From Geminocystis sp. NIES-3709 (GTDB lineage Bacteria; Cyanobacteriota; Cyanobacteriia; Cyanobacteriales; Cyanobacteriaceae), in contig NZ_AP014821.1 in the NCBI RefSeq assembly GCF_001548115.1, forward strand, positions 558,001 to 622,000: 64,000 nucleotides of DNA. The letters are read 5' to 3'. Shown piece after piece: positions 36,502 to 45,967 of the stretch. Within the stretch, counting starts at the first letter, position 1; every line of letters starts with the position of its first letter. The notes beneath the pieces were generated by a model. The model searched no databases, was not told where the DNA came from, and saw only the letters and a list, made by a program, of their open reading frames with translations. The position numbers and the translations under genes are program-made.

Positions 36502-37839
36502 TTATTCTGTCAAAGCAGTTAAGGCACTATCAACAATCCGTTGATTTGCCGTGAAGTTTTCAAATGGATCTAACCAATCACGACCAAATACTTCTGCACT
36601 ACTTCCACTATAAGCCGTTCTTTCTGCTTGTGTGTTGATAGAAGTAGAGAATAAGTCGGCACTATTAATTTTATTGCGTAAAACAATAATATCCTGATTT
36701 TGTGCGCCTAATGCCACTTCAAGAGCAAATGTAGCAAGGGTTACAGCTCCATTATTTAATTGAGTTGTCCAATAGTTTAAACCAGCAGTTTCTGCATCTC
36801 TACCAAAGGTAAAGTTATAAACTTGATTGACTTTTTCTCGATTGCTCATATTACCAAATAAACGATTGGATTCAGCCGAATTACCAAAATCATTGACAAT
36901 TCGATTGTAAACAGTCCGTTGATTGCCGGTTAAAGTATCTCCAGTACGAGGAGAATAATTTACGTTTCCATTTCTTAAAATTTCGTTCCAAAAATTAACA
37001 CCACTAGGATCGGCAGGTCTGCCATAATAAGCAACATAAGCAATTTGTGCAGTTCCACCTCTTAAGGTTAATGCACTTTGATCGGTAGTACTAGCATTTG
37101 CATAAGAAGCTGTTAAAGAATAATCATATCCACTATCAGATAAATTCTCCAATTGAACAAATCCTCGGCCAGCTTCAACGGGAATACTAATAAAACCATT
37201 TTGTCTTGTGATTTCCTGTTGACCTAATATTTCATCTCTGGGGTCGAAAACGGTATTATTATTAGAGTCGTCAAAAATTCTCACATTCAGATTTGTCTCA
37301 TTAAAATCCGTTGAAATTTGACCAAAAATAACTCCTTGTTGAGATGTTGTGTATTCAATGGCATCAAAGTTTCTATTTACAATGGAAGAATTAGTACCTC
37401 GGATAAAATCTGAAAAAACAGTTTGATTATTTGGTGATAAATTGATTCCCACTTCTTCTGAAGGCGTAGCTTCTGTCATAACCAGTGAAAAATCGTAATC
37501 AACAGTATTTCCATCAAAGGAAAAAACCTTTACCAGATAATCTGAATCAAGATTTATTCCGTCAATATCTGCTTCTAGTATTTTAATAAATTCATCTTCA
37601 TTATTATTCCTTGTGGATGATACTACTAATAAATCCCCAGAGTCTAATGTACCATTTAAGTTACTATCTTCATATAGTTCTAGATCAGCGTCTCCTCCAG
37701 TTATATTAAATAGATTCACATGAATTACTGAACTACTATCTTCTAAAGTGAAAAAGAAAACATCATCACTATTTGATGTTACAGTTCCATTGTTTGTAAA
37801 AAAATTTCCATCGATTATGCCAAAGTCAAAATTAGCCAT
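36502..37839 (-). CDS. DUF4214 protein with PPC-like, calcium-loop repeats
   Basis: A 445-residue putative exported protein. Two PPC-like beta-sandwich domains occupy residues ~5-120 and ~135-245, each with an Asp/Asn-rich loop typical of calcium sites (YEDSNLNGTLDSGD, FDDSNNNTVFDPRD). The C-terminal 190 residues are DUF4214 (AQIAYVAYYGRPADPSGVNFW ends at W, plus FTFGRDAETAGLNYWTTQL). DUF4214 is common at the ends of large secreted proteins. No Sec signal is seen, as for the 32464 protein. It converges on the STAND gene, 46 bp apart. Function unknown. Confidence 0.78.
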   Translation of the reverse strand: MANFDFGIIDGNFFTNNGTVTSNSDDVFFFTLEDSSSVIHVNLFNITGGDADLELYEDSNLNGTLDSGDLLVVSSTRNNNEDEFIKILEADIDGINLDSDYLVKVFSFDGNTVDYDFSLVMTEATPSEEVGINLSPNNQTVFSDFIRGTNSSIVNRNFDAIEYTTSQQGVIFGQISTDFNETNLNVRIFDDSNNNTVFDPRDEILGQQEITRQNGFISIPVEAGRGFVQLENLSDSGYDYSLTASYANASTTDQSALTLRGGTAQIAYVAYYGRPADPSGVNFWNEILRNGNVNYSPRTGDTLTGNQRTVYNRIVNDFGNSAESNRLFGNMSNREKVNQVYNFTFGRDAETAGLNYWTTQLNNGAVTLATFALEVALGAQNQDIIVLRNKINSADLFSTSINTQAERTAYSGSSAEVFGRDWLDPFENFTANQRIVDSALTALTE

Positions 37840-37995
37840 AATTTAGTGTTCTATAAAAAATAAAAGTTGTTTAAATATTGTAATTATATCACATTCAATA
37901 ATTTTAAAAGTATAAAAATCCAAAATTATTATTAAGTTTCTCTAAAACTAATTAAAGGTTTTAAAATAATATTTGCTATATTGAAACATTGTATT

Positions 37996-39885
37996 TTAAT
38001 TATTAAAAATAAAGTTATAAAATTTCAATTCATTATCTAAAGCTAGTTTAATATTTTCTGCTTTTCTAAAGCCATGCTGTTCATCAGGAAAAGTGACATA
38101 CATTGTTTTAATTCCTTTATTTTCAAGAGCTTTTACCATCATTTCTGCTTGATTTGGAGGGACAATTTTGTCTTCTAATCCTTGAAAAAAAGCCACAGGG
38201 CATGATAATTTATCTATGTGGTTAATAGGCGATCGAGCTTGATAAATTGCTTTTTCTTCTGGATATTTACCGATTAAATTGTCTAAATAACGAGATTCAA
38301 ATTTATGAGTATCTTTAGCTAATGCCTCTAAATCTCCTACACCATAATAACTAGCACCAGCTTTAAAAGTGTCATGAAAAGTAAGAGCGGCTAAAGTGGT
38401 ATATCCTCCTGCACTACCGCCAGAAATTGCTAATTTATTCTCGTCAACTTTCCTTTGTTTAACTAAATATTGAGCCACATTTATACAATCTTCTACATCC
38501 ACAATACCCCAATTATTGTTTAACCTTTGACGATAATCTCTCCCATAACCAGTGCTACCACCATAATTTACATCAACAAAAGCAAAACCTCGACTTGTCC
38601 AGTACTGTATTCTCAGATTATAACTTGCAGTGGTAGCCGCAGTAGGGCCTCCATGACTTTTTACCAATAAAGGAGGCAATTCATCTTCAGGGGCAGAAAA
38701 ATCTTTATTTTGGGGAGGATAATACCATGCAAAAGCCGTTTTTCCTTGACTGGTGGGGAATTCTATTTGTTGAGGTTGACTTAAGTAACCACTATCTATA
38801 TCTAAATTACTTGATTGTTTAAGAATTTTAGTGTCTCCCGTGGCAATATTTAATTTTACTACGGCAGTAGGTTGAGTAGGTGAACCACCAGTAAATAAAA
38901 TTTGATCTCCATTTACTTGTAAGTAAGCTATGTTTGTGAAAGGAATATTGAGATCTGTTAGGCTTTTATTTTTTGTGTCTAAACTGGCTAAATGAGAAAT
39001 ACCGTCTTGGGTATAGGTACAAATTATGGTGTTTTCATCAGCAAAGCCATATACTGATTCTCCAAACACCCAATGAGGATAACCAAATTCTGCATCTAGG
39101 GGATACAAAGATGATATATTTCCGTTGTTTTCTCTCCGATATATATTCCACCAATTACGTCGATCGCTACTAAAATATAATATACCGTTGGGGCTAAATT
39201 CAGGTTGGCAGATAGATTCATTTTTTCCTCCAGCCACCAATCTTATATCTGTTAAACTACCATCAGGATTGATATTGGCTAAATATAATTCTGTGTTATC
39301 CCAAGGCATATTAGGATGATGCCACGCTATCCATGCTAATTGAGAGTTATCCGGAGAAAGACGGGGTGAGCTGTAAAAATCCGCACCCGTAACGAGGTTT
39401 TTAACTTCTCCGGTGGTTAAATCGATCAAGACGAGTTTATTTTCAGGTTCAATACTGTCATTACTATGATCTTCCGCTACACAAATTAGACGATTATGAG
39501 ACTTATCCAAAACAAAATCTGCATAACGTAACTTAGATTCTGGAGTAAGAGGTTGAGGAGTTTTCCCCTTTTTCTGTTTATATACCCGTTGATCTACAAA
39601 ATTGGTAAAGTATATAATACTGTCATGAATAAAAAAAGCACCACCGCCGTATTCATGAACACGACTACGCACATTAAAAGGTTTTGGGGTAATATCTTCT
39701 AGTGTATCATCTTGATTTAAGCACACAATAACACATCGACCGCTTTCTGATGGACGACTTTCTAGCCAATATATATTGTTATCGTCAAATTTTACTGCCC
39801 CCAAGCCAATACTACCCGATACGATTAAATCAGAGGTGATTGGCGATCGCCATTTGCTATAATTTCCAATTGTAGTTTGTGTCAT
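37996..39885 (-). CDS. S9-family prolyl oligopeptidase-like peptidase
   Basis: A 629-residue serine peptidase. The N-terminal ~370 residues form a beta-propeller, and the C-terminal alpha/beta-hydrolase has the nucleophile in SGGSAGGYTTL, the Asp in GLEDKIVPPNQAE and the His in PDEQHGFRKAEN. PPLLVKSHGGPT is the usual block before the nucleophile. It resembles acylaminoacyl- or dipeptidyl-peptidase types; it probably cuts short peptides in the cytoplasm. No signal peptide. It stands alone. Confidence 0.9.
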   Translation of the reverse strand: MTQTTIGNYSKWRSPITSDLIVSGSIGLGAVKFDDNNIYWLESRPSESGRCVIVCLNQDDTLEDITPKPFNVRSRVHEYGGGAFFIHDSIIYFTNFVDQRVYKQKKGKTPQPLTPESKLRYADFVLDKSHNRLICVAEDHSNDSIEPENKLVLIDLTTGEVKNLVTGADFYSSPRLSPDNSQLAWIAWHHPNMPWDNTELYLANINPDGSLTDIRLVAGGKNESICQPEFSPNGILYFSSDRRNWWNIYRRENNGNISSLYPLDAEFGYPHWVFGESVYGFADENTIICTYTQDGISHLASLDTKNKSLTDLNIPFTNIAYLQVNGDQILFTGGSPTQPTAVVKLNIATGDTKILKQSSNLDIDSGYLSQPQQIEFPTSQGKTAFAWYYPPQNKDFSAPEDELPPLLVKSHGGPTAATTASYNLRIQYWTSRGFAFVDVNYGGSTGYGRDYRQRLNNNWGIVDVEDCINVAQYLVKQRKVDENKLAISGGSAGGYTTLAALTFHDTFKAGASYYGVGDLEALAKDTHKFESRYLDNLIGKYPEEKAIYQARSPINHIDKLSCPVAFFQGLEDKIVPPNQAEMMVKALENKGIKTMYVTFPDEQHGFRKAENIKLALDNELKFYNFIFNN

Positions 39886-40148
39886 TTTTTTCTTTAGAAT
39901 TGCTTAATCTTTATCTTGGCATAAATTTTTAGCGATAAACTATGTAATTTACCAAAAATGTCAGCCCTAAGCCCTCTCCATAATCTTTGATTTGGTGTCG
40001 GAAGAATGTAAATCTAAATCTTCAAAATTAGCTTATAGCAGTTTTCATTTTTTTTAACCACACTTTGCATTCACTTTGCGACAGGGAAAAAATGTGGTTT
40101 ATTCATTGAAAAAACTCTGTAATCAAGTAAGCATACTTATATAATACA

Positions 40149-41459
40149 TCAAGAGAAGCTTAAGGCTTTTCCTCTTACATCTGTGTTTAGTTGTCCTTTT
40201 TCCAAAGCTATATTACCATTAACGATCGTATAGATAGGCCAACCTGTTAAGTTCCAACCTTCAAAAGGACTCCATTTACATTTCGTCGCTAAATTTTCTT
40301 TTAATACGGGTTTATAGCTGTTTAAATCCACTAAGGTTAAATCTGCGTCATAGTCTATTTTTATCTCTCCTTTATGAGGAATATTGTAAAGTTTCGCAGG
40401 ATTAGTACACATCCATTTTACGACTTGAGCAAGAGTACAACGACCTTTTTTATATTCTGTTAACATTAAAGGCAAGGATGTTTCAACTCCCGGCATTCCT
40501 GAAGGGCTATGGGGATAAGGTTTTGCTTTTTCTTCCAAAGTATGAGGCGCATGATCTGTAGCAATACAATCAATAACACCATCTAATAAGGCTTTCCAAA
40601 GAATATCATTATTTTCAGGCGATCGAAGGGGGGGGTTCATTTGTGCTAAAGTTCCGATTCGTTCATAATCAGTAGTATTAAGTAATAGATGTTGAGGAGT
40701 GACTTCTGTGGAAATCCAAGGAGTTTTATGTTGCCGTAAATATTCTGCTTCGATACCTGTACTAAGGTGGAGTATATGTAAACGCCGTTGATACTTATTC
40801 GCTAATTTTACAGCCAATTTCGTGGCATTGAGAGCGGCAATTTCATCTTGAATTTGAGAATGAATAGCAGGATCTGTATTACCCTTAAATAACTTTTTCC
40901 TTTCCACAATTCTAGCTTGATCTTCCGCATGGACTGCAATTAAACGACTACCTTTTGCAAAAATTGGTTCAATTTCTGTTTCTGTACTTACTAATAATGC
41001 CCCATGATTTGATCCCATAAAAATTTTTATACCACAAGCCGGATGAGCATTTCTCAAGTCATCCAAATTTTCTGCGGTTGCACCCATAAAAAAACCATAG
41101 TTGACTAAACATTTTTGACTTGCTCGGTACAACTTATCATCTAATGTTGCCTGAGTAGTGGTTAAAGGCACTGTATTTGGCATTTCCAGAAATGATGTTA
41201 CTCCCCCCTTAGCACAAGCACAAGATGCGGTAAAAAGGTCTTCTTTATGTTCTAAACCTGGTTCTCGAAAATGTACTTGCGGATCGATCACTCCAGGTAG
41301 TAAAGTTAAGCCAGTACCATCAATAATTTGTGCAGAATCATCCCTTAATTCACTACCTATTTCAGCAATTTTCCCCTGTTTTATACTTAAATCTCCCAAG
41401 AAAATATCATTATTAGGTAATAAAATTTGAGCATTACGAATTAATAAATTAGAAGTCAT
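40149..41459 (-). CDS. pyrC: Dihydroorotase
   Basis: Cyclises carbamoyl aspartate in pyrimidine synthesis. The 436-residue protein is of the long bacterial class I type with zinc ligands in DPQVHFREPG (about residues 59-68), HVL-type HILHLSTG, and the ATDHAPHT motif with catalytic Asp. GVETSLPLML is also conserved. Class I enzymes can associate with aspartate transcarbamoylase. It diverges from the membrane protein at 41515 with a 55-bp gap that includes 7-bp-periodic sequence. Confidence 0.93.
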   Translation of the reverse strand: MTSNLLIRNAQILLPNNDIFLGDLSIKQGKIAEIGSELRDDSAQIIDGTGLTLLPGVIDPQVHFREPGLEHKEDLFTASCACAKGGVTSFLEMPNTVPLTTTQATLDDKLYRASQKCLVNYGFFMGATAENLDDLRNAHPACGIKIFMGSNHGALLVSTETEIEPIFAKGSRLIAVHAEDQARIVERKKLFKGNTDPAIHSQIQDEIAALNATKLAVKLANKYQRRLHILHLSTGIEAEYLRQHKTPWISTEVTPQHLLLNTTDYERIGTLAQMNPPLRSPENNDILWKALLDGVIDCIATDHAPHTLEEKAKPYPHSPSGMPGVETSLPLMLTEYKKGRCTLAQVVKWMCTNPAKLYNIPHKGEIKIDYDADLTLVDLNSYKPVLKENLATKCKWSPFEGWNLTGWPIYTIVNGNIALEKGQLNTDVRGKALSFS

Positions 41460-41465
41460 AGTTAT

Positions 41466-41500
41466 AATTAGAATGGCAAATTGAAAATCGAAAATTATTC
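41466..41500. repeat. Degenerate heptamer repeat between pyrC and the membrane protein
   Basis: Units AATTAGA, ATGGCAA, ATTGAAA, ATCGAAA, ATTATTC occupy almost the whole divergent promoter gap. Confidence 0.5.
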
Positions 41501-41514
41501 TTAAATTCTAACTT

Positions 41515-43050
41515 ATGAAACTTATGAAAAATTATCAATCTGAAAAATCGCAACAAAAATTATTCTTTTTTTTCAAACTTTTAAATTGGTACTACGATCG
41601 ACTATTTATTAGTAAAATTATGGCGATCGTGTCTGTATTAAATTTTGGTTTAGTCATTTTCGATCTGACTTATATTCCCTTAAGAGATATATGGTTAAAT
41701 GGGCAAATTACTCTGGGACAATTTAAACTAGGCCCTTACGAATATAATGGAATACAATTGACAGTTTTACCGAAATCTTGGCGAAATAATATTATTAAAT
41801 ATGATGTAATTAAAGGTATTGAACCTTATAGAGATACAAATTTTTATTTAGAAGAAGTGGATCTTTTAGAAGAAAGTATTAATCAATATGGTTTAAAGGA
41901 TGAAAATACTGAAAAAATCTTAAAAAATCTTAGAGAAATGAGCATTAATATGATCAGAGAAGATCCTTTTAGATTAGCGAATAAAAGTGGCACTTTAGAA
42001 ATTATTAAAAATAGAATGAAGGAACACATGGATAACTATATTAATAATCCTGAATCGTCTTCTACACTAGCTTTTACATCCTTTTGGACTGTTACTAATT
42101 TAGAAAATAATTTATCCCAACAACTAAGTTTTTTTAATGAAGAAATTAGACCTTTAATTAATACTAACTATTATCGTCCTATTGGAGAGAATGGTCAATT
42201 TGTCAATTACTTCGGTTTAATAGATTTTCCCTTTATTGTTATTATTTTTATCGATTTTGTCATTCGTTGTTTGGTTATTAGTTTTCGTTTTAATGGTGTA
42301 AAAATTCAGGATGCTATTTTCTGGCGTTGGTATGATTTAATTTTCTTTTTACCAGATTTTAGATGGATGAGAATTGTGCCTATTACTATTCGTTTAAATC
42401 AAAGTCGATTATTAACTTATCAACGGATAAAAAAACAAATTAGTCAAGGTTTTGTTGCAGGAATTGCAGGGGATATAACTCAAATTGTGATGTTAAGAAT
42501 AGTTAATCAAGTACAAAAAACGATCGAAAAAGGACAAATTGAAAAGGTATTATTTAAAGAAGAAACAAAAGAATATATAGATTTAAACGATACTAATGAA
42601 ATAGCTGAAGTTATCAAACTGTTAATCAATTTAGTTGCTTATGAAATGTTGCCAGAAATTCGTCGAGAAGTAGAAACTTTACTGGCTTATATTTTTCAAA
42701 AAACTATCACAGAATCTCCTATCTATCAAAATATTGAACACTTACCAGGCTTAAAAACTTTACCTGAAAATATCAGTAATAAATTAGCTATTCAATCTTA
42801 TCAAATATTTTTAAATACTATTGATAATATGTTAAAAGAAGATCCTATTTTTGAGAATTACTTAGAAAAAATTCTTGAAAAAGCTACTAAAACTTTAAAT
42901 ATACGACCCAATGCTAGATATGATATTAATAAAATAGAAGAATTATTGGTAATCTTACTGGAAGAAGTGAAAGTTAATTACATTCAAAATCTCTCAGAAG
43001 ATGATATTGAGGCCTTACTAGATGAGACAAGAGCAATCAATAATAATTGA
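41515..43050 (+). CDS. Conserved membrane protein with voltage-sensor-like segment
   Basis: A 511-residue protein of unknown function. A hydrophobic segment (KIMAIVSVLNFGLVIFDLTYIPL, about residues 36-58) precedes a soluble helical loop. A second group of membrane segments (IDFPFIVIIFIDFVIRCLVI, then IFWRWYDLIFFLPDF) is followed by WMRIVPITIRLNQSRLLTYQR, where arginines recur as in S3-S4 of ion channels. No pore or selectivity filter is seen. The C-terminal ~190 residues are helical and soluble. An alternative start is ATG 41524. A conserved cyanobacterial family is likely. Confidence 0.5.
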   Translation: MKLMKNYQSEKSQQKLFFFFKLLNWYYDRLFISKIMAIVSVLNFGLVIFDLTYIPLRDIWLNGQITLGQFKLGPYEYNGIQLTVLPKSWRNNIIKYDVIKGIEPYRDTNFYLEEVDLLEESINQYGLKDENTEKILKNLREMSINMIREDPFRLANKSGTLEIIKNRMKEHMDNYINNPESSSTLAFTSFWTVTNLENNLSQQLSFFNEEIRPLINTNYYRPIGENGQFVNYFGLIDFPFIVIIFIDFVIRCLVISFRFNGVKIQDAIFWRWYDLIFFLPDFRWMRIVPITIRLNQSRLLTYQRIKKQISQGFVAGIAGDITQIVMLRIVNQVQKTIEKGQIEKVLFKEETKEYIDLNDTNEIAEVIKLLINLVAYEMLPEIRREVETLLAYIFQKTITESPIYQNIEHLPGLKTLPENISNKLAIQSYQIFLNTIDNMLKEDPIFENYLEKILEKATKTLNIRPNARYDINKIEELLVILLEEVKVNYIQNLSEDDIEALLDETRAINNN

Positions 43051-43062
43051 TAATACTTCAGT

Positions 43063-43092
43063 CACATTGAACATTGAACATACAAACATTTA
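43063..43092. repeat. Heptamer repeat after the membrane-protein gene
   Basis: ACATTGA twice, then ACATACA, 13 bp after the stop. A further 7-bp-periodic block (ATTATTC, TCTATTC, ACTATTC) lies at about 43152-43172. Confidence 0.6.
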
Positions 43093-43313
43093 CAAAAATT
43101 AATATATAAGATAAAAGTTTTATAGATTTTACTTTTGATTTCACTCTCAATTATTCTCTATTCACTATTCAGTATCGGTTACAAATAGTAAATAAACTTA
43201 TTCCTTTTCAATAATATTGCTTATAATCATTACCATAAGATAAATTTTTATAATTTTTGTTTTACAATTACAACTTTTATTAACAAATATTTAACAATAG
43301 GTAAAATTTGATA

Positions 43314-44027
43314 ATGTCTCGAATATTAGTGATTGATGATGACGCTGCGATCGCAGAGTTAGTATCCATTAATTTGGAAATGGCAGGGTATGATATATGT
43401 CAAGCAGAAGACGGAATTAAAGGACAAGCATTAGCATTACAAATTCAACCGGACTTAATTATGTTAGATCTAATGTTACCTAAAGTAGATGGTTTCACTG
43501 TGTGTCAACGATTAAGACGAGACGAAAGAACCGCTAATATTCCTGTATTGATGTTAACTGCTTTAGGACAAACTCAAGATAAAGTTGACGGTTTCAATGC
43601 CGGAGCAGATGATTACTTAACGAAACCTTTTGAAGTAGAAGAAATGTTAGCTAGAGTCAAAGCCTTATTGAGAAGGAGTGAGCGAAGTTTACCAACCGCT
43701 AAACACAGTGAAATTCTCAGTTATGGTGCTTTAACCCTTGTACCTGAAAGATTTGAAGCGATTTGGTTCGATAAAAGCATCAAATTAACTCATTTGGAAT
43801 TTGAATTATTACATTGTTTATTACAACGTCATGGACAAACTGTACCCCCTAGCGATATTCTAAAAGAAGTATGGGGATACGATCCGAATGATGATATTGA
43901 AACTATTAGGGTTCACGTTCGTCATTTACGCACCAAATTAGAACCGGATCCTCGCAGACCTCGTTATATTAAAACAATTTATGGTGCAGGATATTGTTTA
44001 GAATTAAATCAAACTAAGACGAATTAA
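43314..44027 (+). CDS. rpaA: OmpR-type response regulator RpaA (clock output)
   Basis: DNA-binding response regulator that carries circadian output from KaiC/SasA and controls energy-transfer and dusk genes. The receiver domain has ILVIDDD at its start, the phospho-acceptor in [14 protein letters not shown], and TALG/K in [14 protein letters not shown]. The winged-helix domain contains [19 protein letters not shown] and the unusual insertion-free [16 protein letters not shown]. It is nearly collinear with Synechocystis RpaA as I recall it, and differs from RpaB. I start at ATG 43314 (MSRILV), not the TTG six bases upstream. Confidence 0.92.
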   Translation: MSRILVIDDDAAIAELVSINLEMAGYDICQAEDGIKGQALALQIQPDLIMLDLMLPKVDGFTVCQRLRRDERTANIPVLMLTALGQTQDKVDGFNAGADDYLTKPFEVEEMLARVKALLRRSERSLPTAKHSEILSYGALTLVPERFEAIWFDKSIKLTHLEFELLHCLLQRHGQTVPPSDILKEVWGYDPNDDIETIRVHVRHLRTKLEPDPRRPRYIKTIYGAGYCLELNQTKTN

Positions 44028-44102
44028 TAATCATTAATTATTGTGTAGTTTGAATGATTAACTGTCAATTACCAATTATAAATAGAGTTTAATAGGAGTT
44101 TT

Positions 44103-44642
44103 ATGGGAATAAATAATATTGTAGATCAGGCTTTGGAAACAGGGTATCTCACTCCAACGATGGAGGCGGAAGTAGGGAAATTATGTGAAACCTCGTCAGA
44201 ACTTTCTCTGGAAGAATATATGGCATTAGATAAACTTATGGGAGCTTTATTAACGGGGGAAGTAACAGCAATGCCTAGGAAACAATTTATTAACGTGATG
44301 GAAGAATTAGTCGTCAGTGAAGTTATCTCAAGGGTAGCAGAAATAGAAACTACCAGTAATAGATTATTAGATGTGGGAGACATTTCGGCTTATGCCCTTA
44401 ATCGTTTACCACCTCTTTATGCAACGACAGAAGAAGGAGCTAATTTTCAGAGAGAAAAAGCCAAGGATGAATTAAAAACTCTAATTACTGAACAAGTAGA
44501 GCAGTCTATTTCATTATACCTCGATCGACCAGAGTTTCATCCTGAAAGACAAGTTATTAGTAAAGGTTCAGAGCCCAATAATGTGTTTAAACAGGTTAGT
44601 CAATTATTACAATCTCAAGCCTCTAATTATGAGCCAATTTAA
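44103..44642 (+). CDS. ComFB-family protein (c-di-GMP receptor type)
   Basis: A 179-residue protein of the late-competence ComFB family. The family core is present: VMEELVVSEVISRVAEIE (about residues 66-83), then DVGDISAYALNRLPPLYATTEEG. Cyanobacterial ComFB proteins have recently been described as cyclic-di-GMP receptors linked to motility, competence or cell size. The N-terminal ~60 residues (LCETSSELSLEEYMALDKLM) are outside the core. It lies 75 bp after rpaA on the same strand with AGGAG upstream. Its stop TAA merges into a heptamer tandem repeat. Confidence 0.85.
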   Translation: MGINNIVDQALETGYLTPTMEAEVGKLCETSSELSLEEYMALDKLMGALLTGEVTAMPRKQFINVMEELVVSEVISRVAEIETTSNRLLDVGDISAYALNRLPPLYATTEEGANFQREKAKDELKTLITEQVEQSISLYLDRPEFHPERQVISKGSEPNNVFKQVSQLLQSQASNYEPI

Positions 44643-44675
44643 CAGTTGACAGTTGACAGTTGACAGTTGATAATT
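44640..44675. repeat. Perfect heptamer tandem repeat (CAGTTGA) after comFB
   Basis: The comFB stop TAA is followed at once by four CAGTTGA units, the last leading into TAATT. The same sequence follows the crtP stop on the other strand (59019-59049). Confidence 0.85.
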
Positions 44676-44722
44676 CTCAATTAGTATATAATGACTTAAC
44701 AAAACTTATTAATTAGAGAATT

Positions 44723-45091
44723 ATGTTGCCTTTTAGTTGGGAATTTAATACAACTATTATTGCGGGAAGTTGTCTTTGGTGTCTAGCTCTATACATCGGT
44801 TTTGCCACTTTAAGAGAATCAGTGATTGATGGATTGTATCGTTGGTTTAATTTTGCAGAACGTTTCCTTTATACTTCAGATGCTGAATTTGAACGTACTC
44901 GCAAGGGTAGAGAATCTCAAAATGCTTTTCTTGCTTCTTTAATGAGTATTATTCCTTTTTTGGCGATGGGAATTTTATCTAATTGGTTAACTGAGCTTAC
45001 TTTTGGTCGAAATTGGTCAATTAGTGTCGGAATTTTAGTTTGTATTTCTTGTGCTGTGTATGATTTGGGAAGACGAGATTCTCAAGGATAA
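44723..45091 (+). CDS. Small membrane protein next to the ABC permease
   Basis: A 122-residue protein of unknown function with three hydrophobic segments (about residues 10-28, 70-90 and 98-113). The central loop ESVIDGLYRWFNFAERFLYTSD, shortened here to its first 20 letters ESVIDGLYRWFNFAERFLYT, is amphipathic. It lies seven bases ahead of the ABC-2 permease gene, so the two are probably co-expressed and may work together. No ATPase is adjacent. Confidence 0.6.
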   Translation: MLPFSWEFNTTIIAGSCLWCLALYIGFATLRESVIDGLYRWFNFAERFLYTSDAEFERTRKGRESQNAFLASLMSIIPFLAMGILSNWLTELTFGRNWSISVGILVCISCAVYDLGRRDSQG

Positions 45092-45097
45092 TTTAAA

Positions 45098-45883
45098 ATG
45101 CGATATTTTGATGAAAGTTTAGCGGTAAGTCAAAGAATATTAACTGAACTTTTTAGGCGTAAAAGAAGCCTTATTTTTTGGGCTATATTTCCTATTTTTA
45201 TTTTGTTAATTAATAGTTATATAATTGCAGAAAGAGTAAAAATTACTACTGCTTTAGCTATGAAAATATCTGCTCCTTCTAGTTTGGTAGGAGCGGCTTT
45301 ATTTTTTAGTTGTTTAGGGGGTACGATCGCAACTATTGTTTCAGAAAGAGAACAAAAAACTCTCAAGCGATTATTTATTTCTCCACTAAGTGGAGTTTCT
45401 TATTTTTTAGGAATTTTCTTTGCTCATAGTTTTATTGGGCTATTACAAACTTTGTTAGTTTATGGATTATTATTAACTGTTTTATTTATCAAAGAAATGT
45501 CTATTTCTGGCTCCATTATTTTAGGTTTAATCATTATCATTCTTAGCATCATAAGTTATGTGGGAGTTGGTTTTATTTTGGGTACTCAATTGGCAAAAAG
45601 AACAGAAGATGTTAATGCGATCGTGGCTACTTTTGGAGTTCCTTTATTAATAATTGGAGGTACTTTTTTTCCTAGTTCATTCTTTCCTAAAAAATTATTA
45701 CAATTTGCTCAATTTAATCCTATTTTTCACATGAATGAAGCCTTAATTAAGGTGTGGGGAAAAGGTAAATCTTTTGAGGATATTCAAGGGCATTTTTTCT
45801 TCCTTCTCCTTTTCTCGATCACAATGGTATTTTTTGGATGGTTATGTTATGAGAGAATGATTACAAAGGAAAAAACTCTTTAA
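45098..45883 (+). CDS. ABC-2 type transporter permease
   Basis: A 261-residue integral membrane protein with about six hydrophobic segments and the ABC-2 hallmark IVSEREQKTLKRLFISPLSG (cytoplasmic loop, about residues 85-104). A typical C-terminal block GVPLLIIGGTFFPSSFFP follows. It would need a separate ATPase, which is not in the window. Exported substrate is unknown; relatives move drugs, polysaccharides or lipids. It is seven bases after the small membrane protein gene. Confidence 0.88.
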   Translation: MRYFDESLAVSQRILTELFRRKRSLIFWAIFPIFILLINSYIIAERVKITTALAMKISAPSSLVGAALFFSCLGGTIATIVSEREQKTLKRLFISPLSGVSYFLGIFFAHSFIGLLQTLLVYGLLLTVLFIKEMSISGSIILGLIIIILSIISYVGVGFILGTQLAKRTEDVNAIVATFGVPLLIIGGTFFPSSFFPKKLLQFAQFNPIFHMNEALIKVWGKGKSFEDIQGHFFFLLLFSITMVFFGWLCYERMITKEKTL

Positions 45884-45967
45884 ATAATTAATAATTAATT
45901 TTCTTTTCTACCTCCTCATTCTAAATTCTAAATTTTTCTTTCGTTCGTAATTTATAATTTGAAAAAA

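Noticed and set aside
35049-37839. A novel defence island around the STAND ATPase
   Set aside because: No effector, toxin or nuclease adjoins it; neighbours are putative exoproteins on the opposite strand.
44640-44675. Possible CRISPR-like array
   Set aside because: Unit is 7 bp with no spacers.
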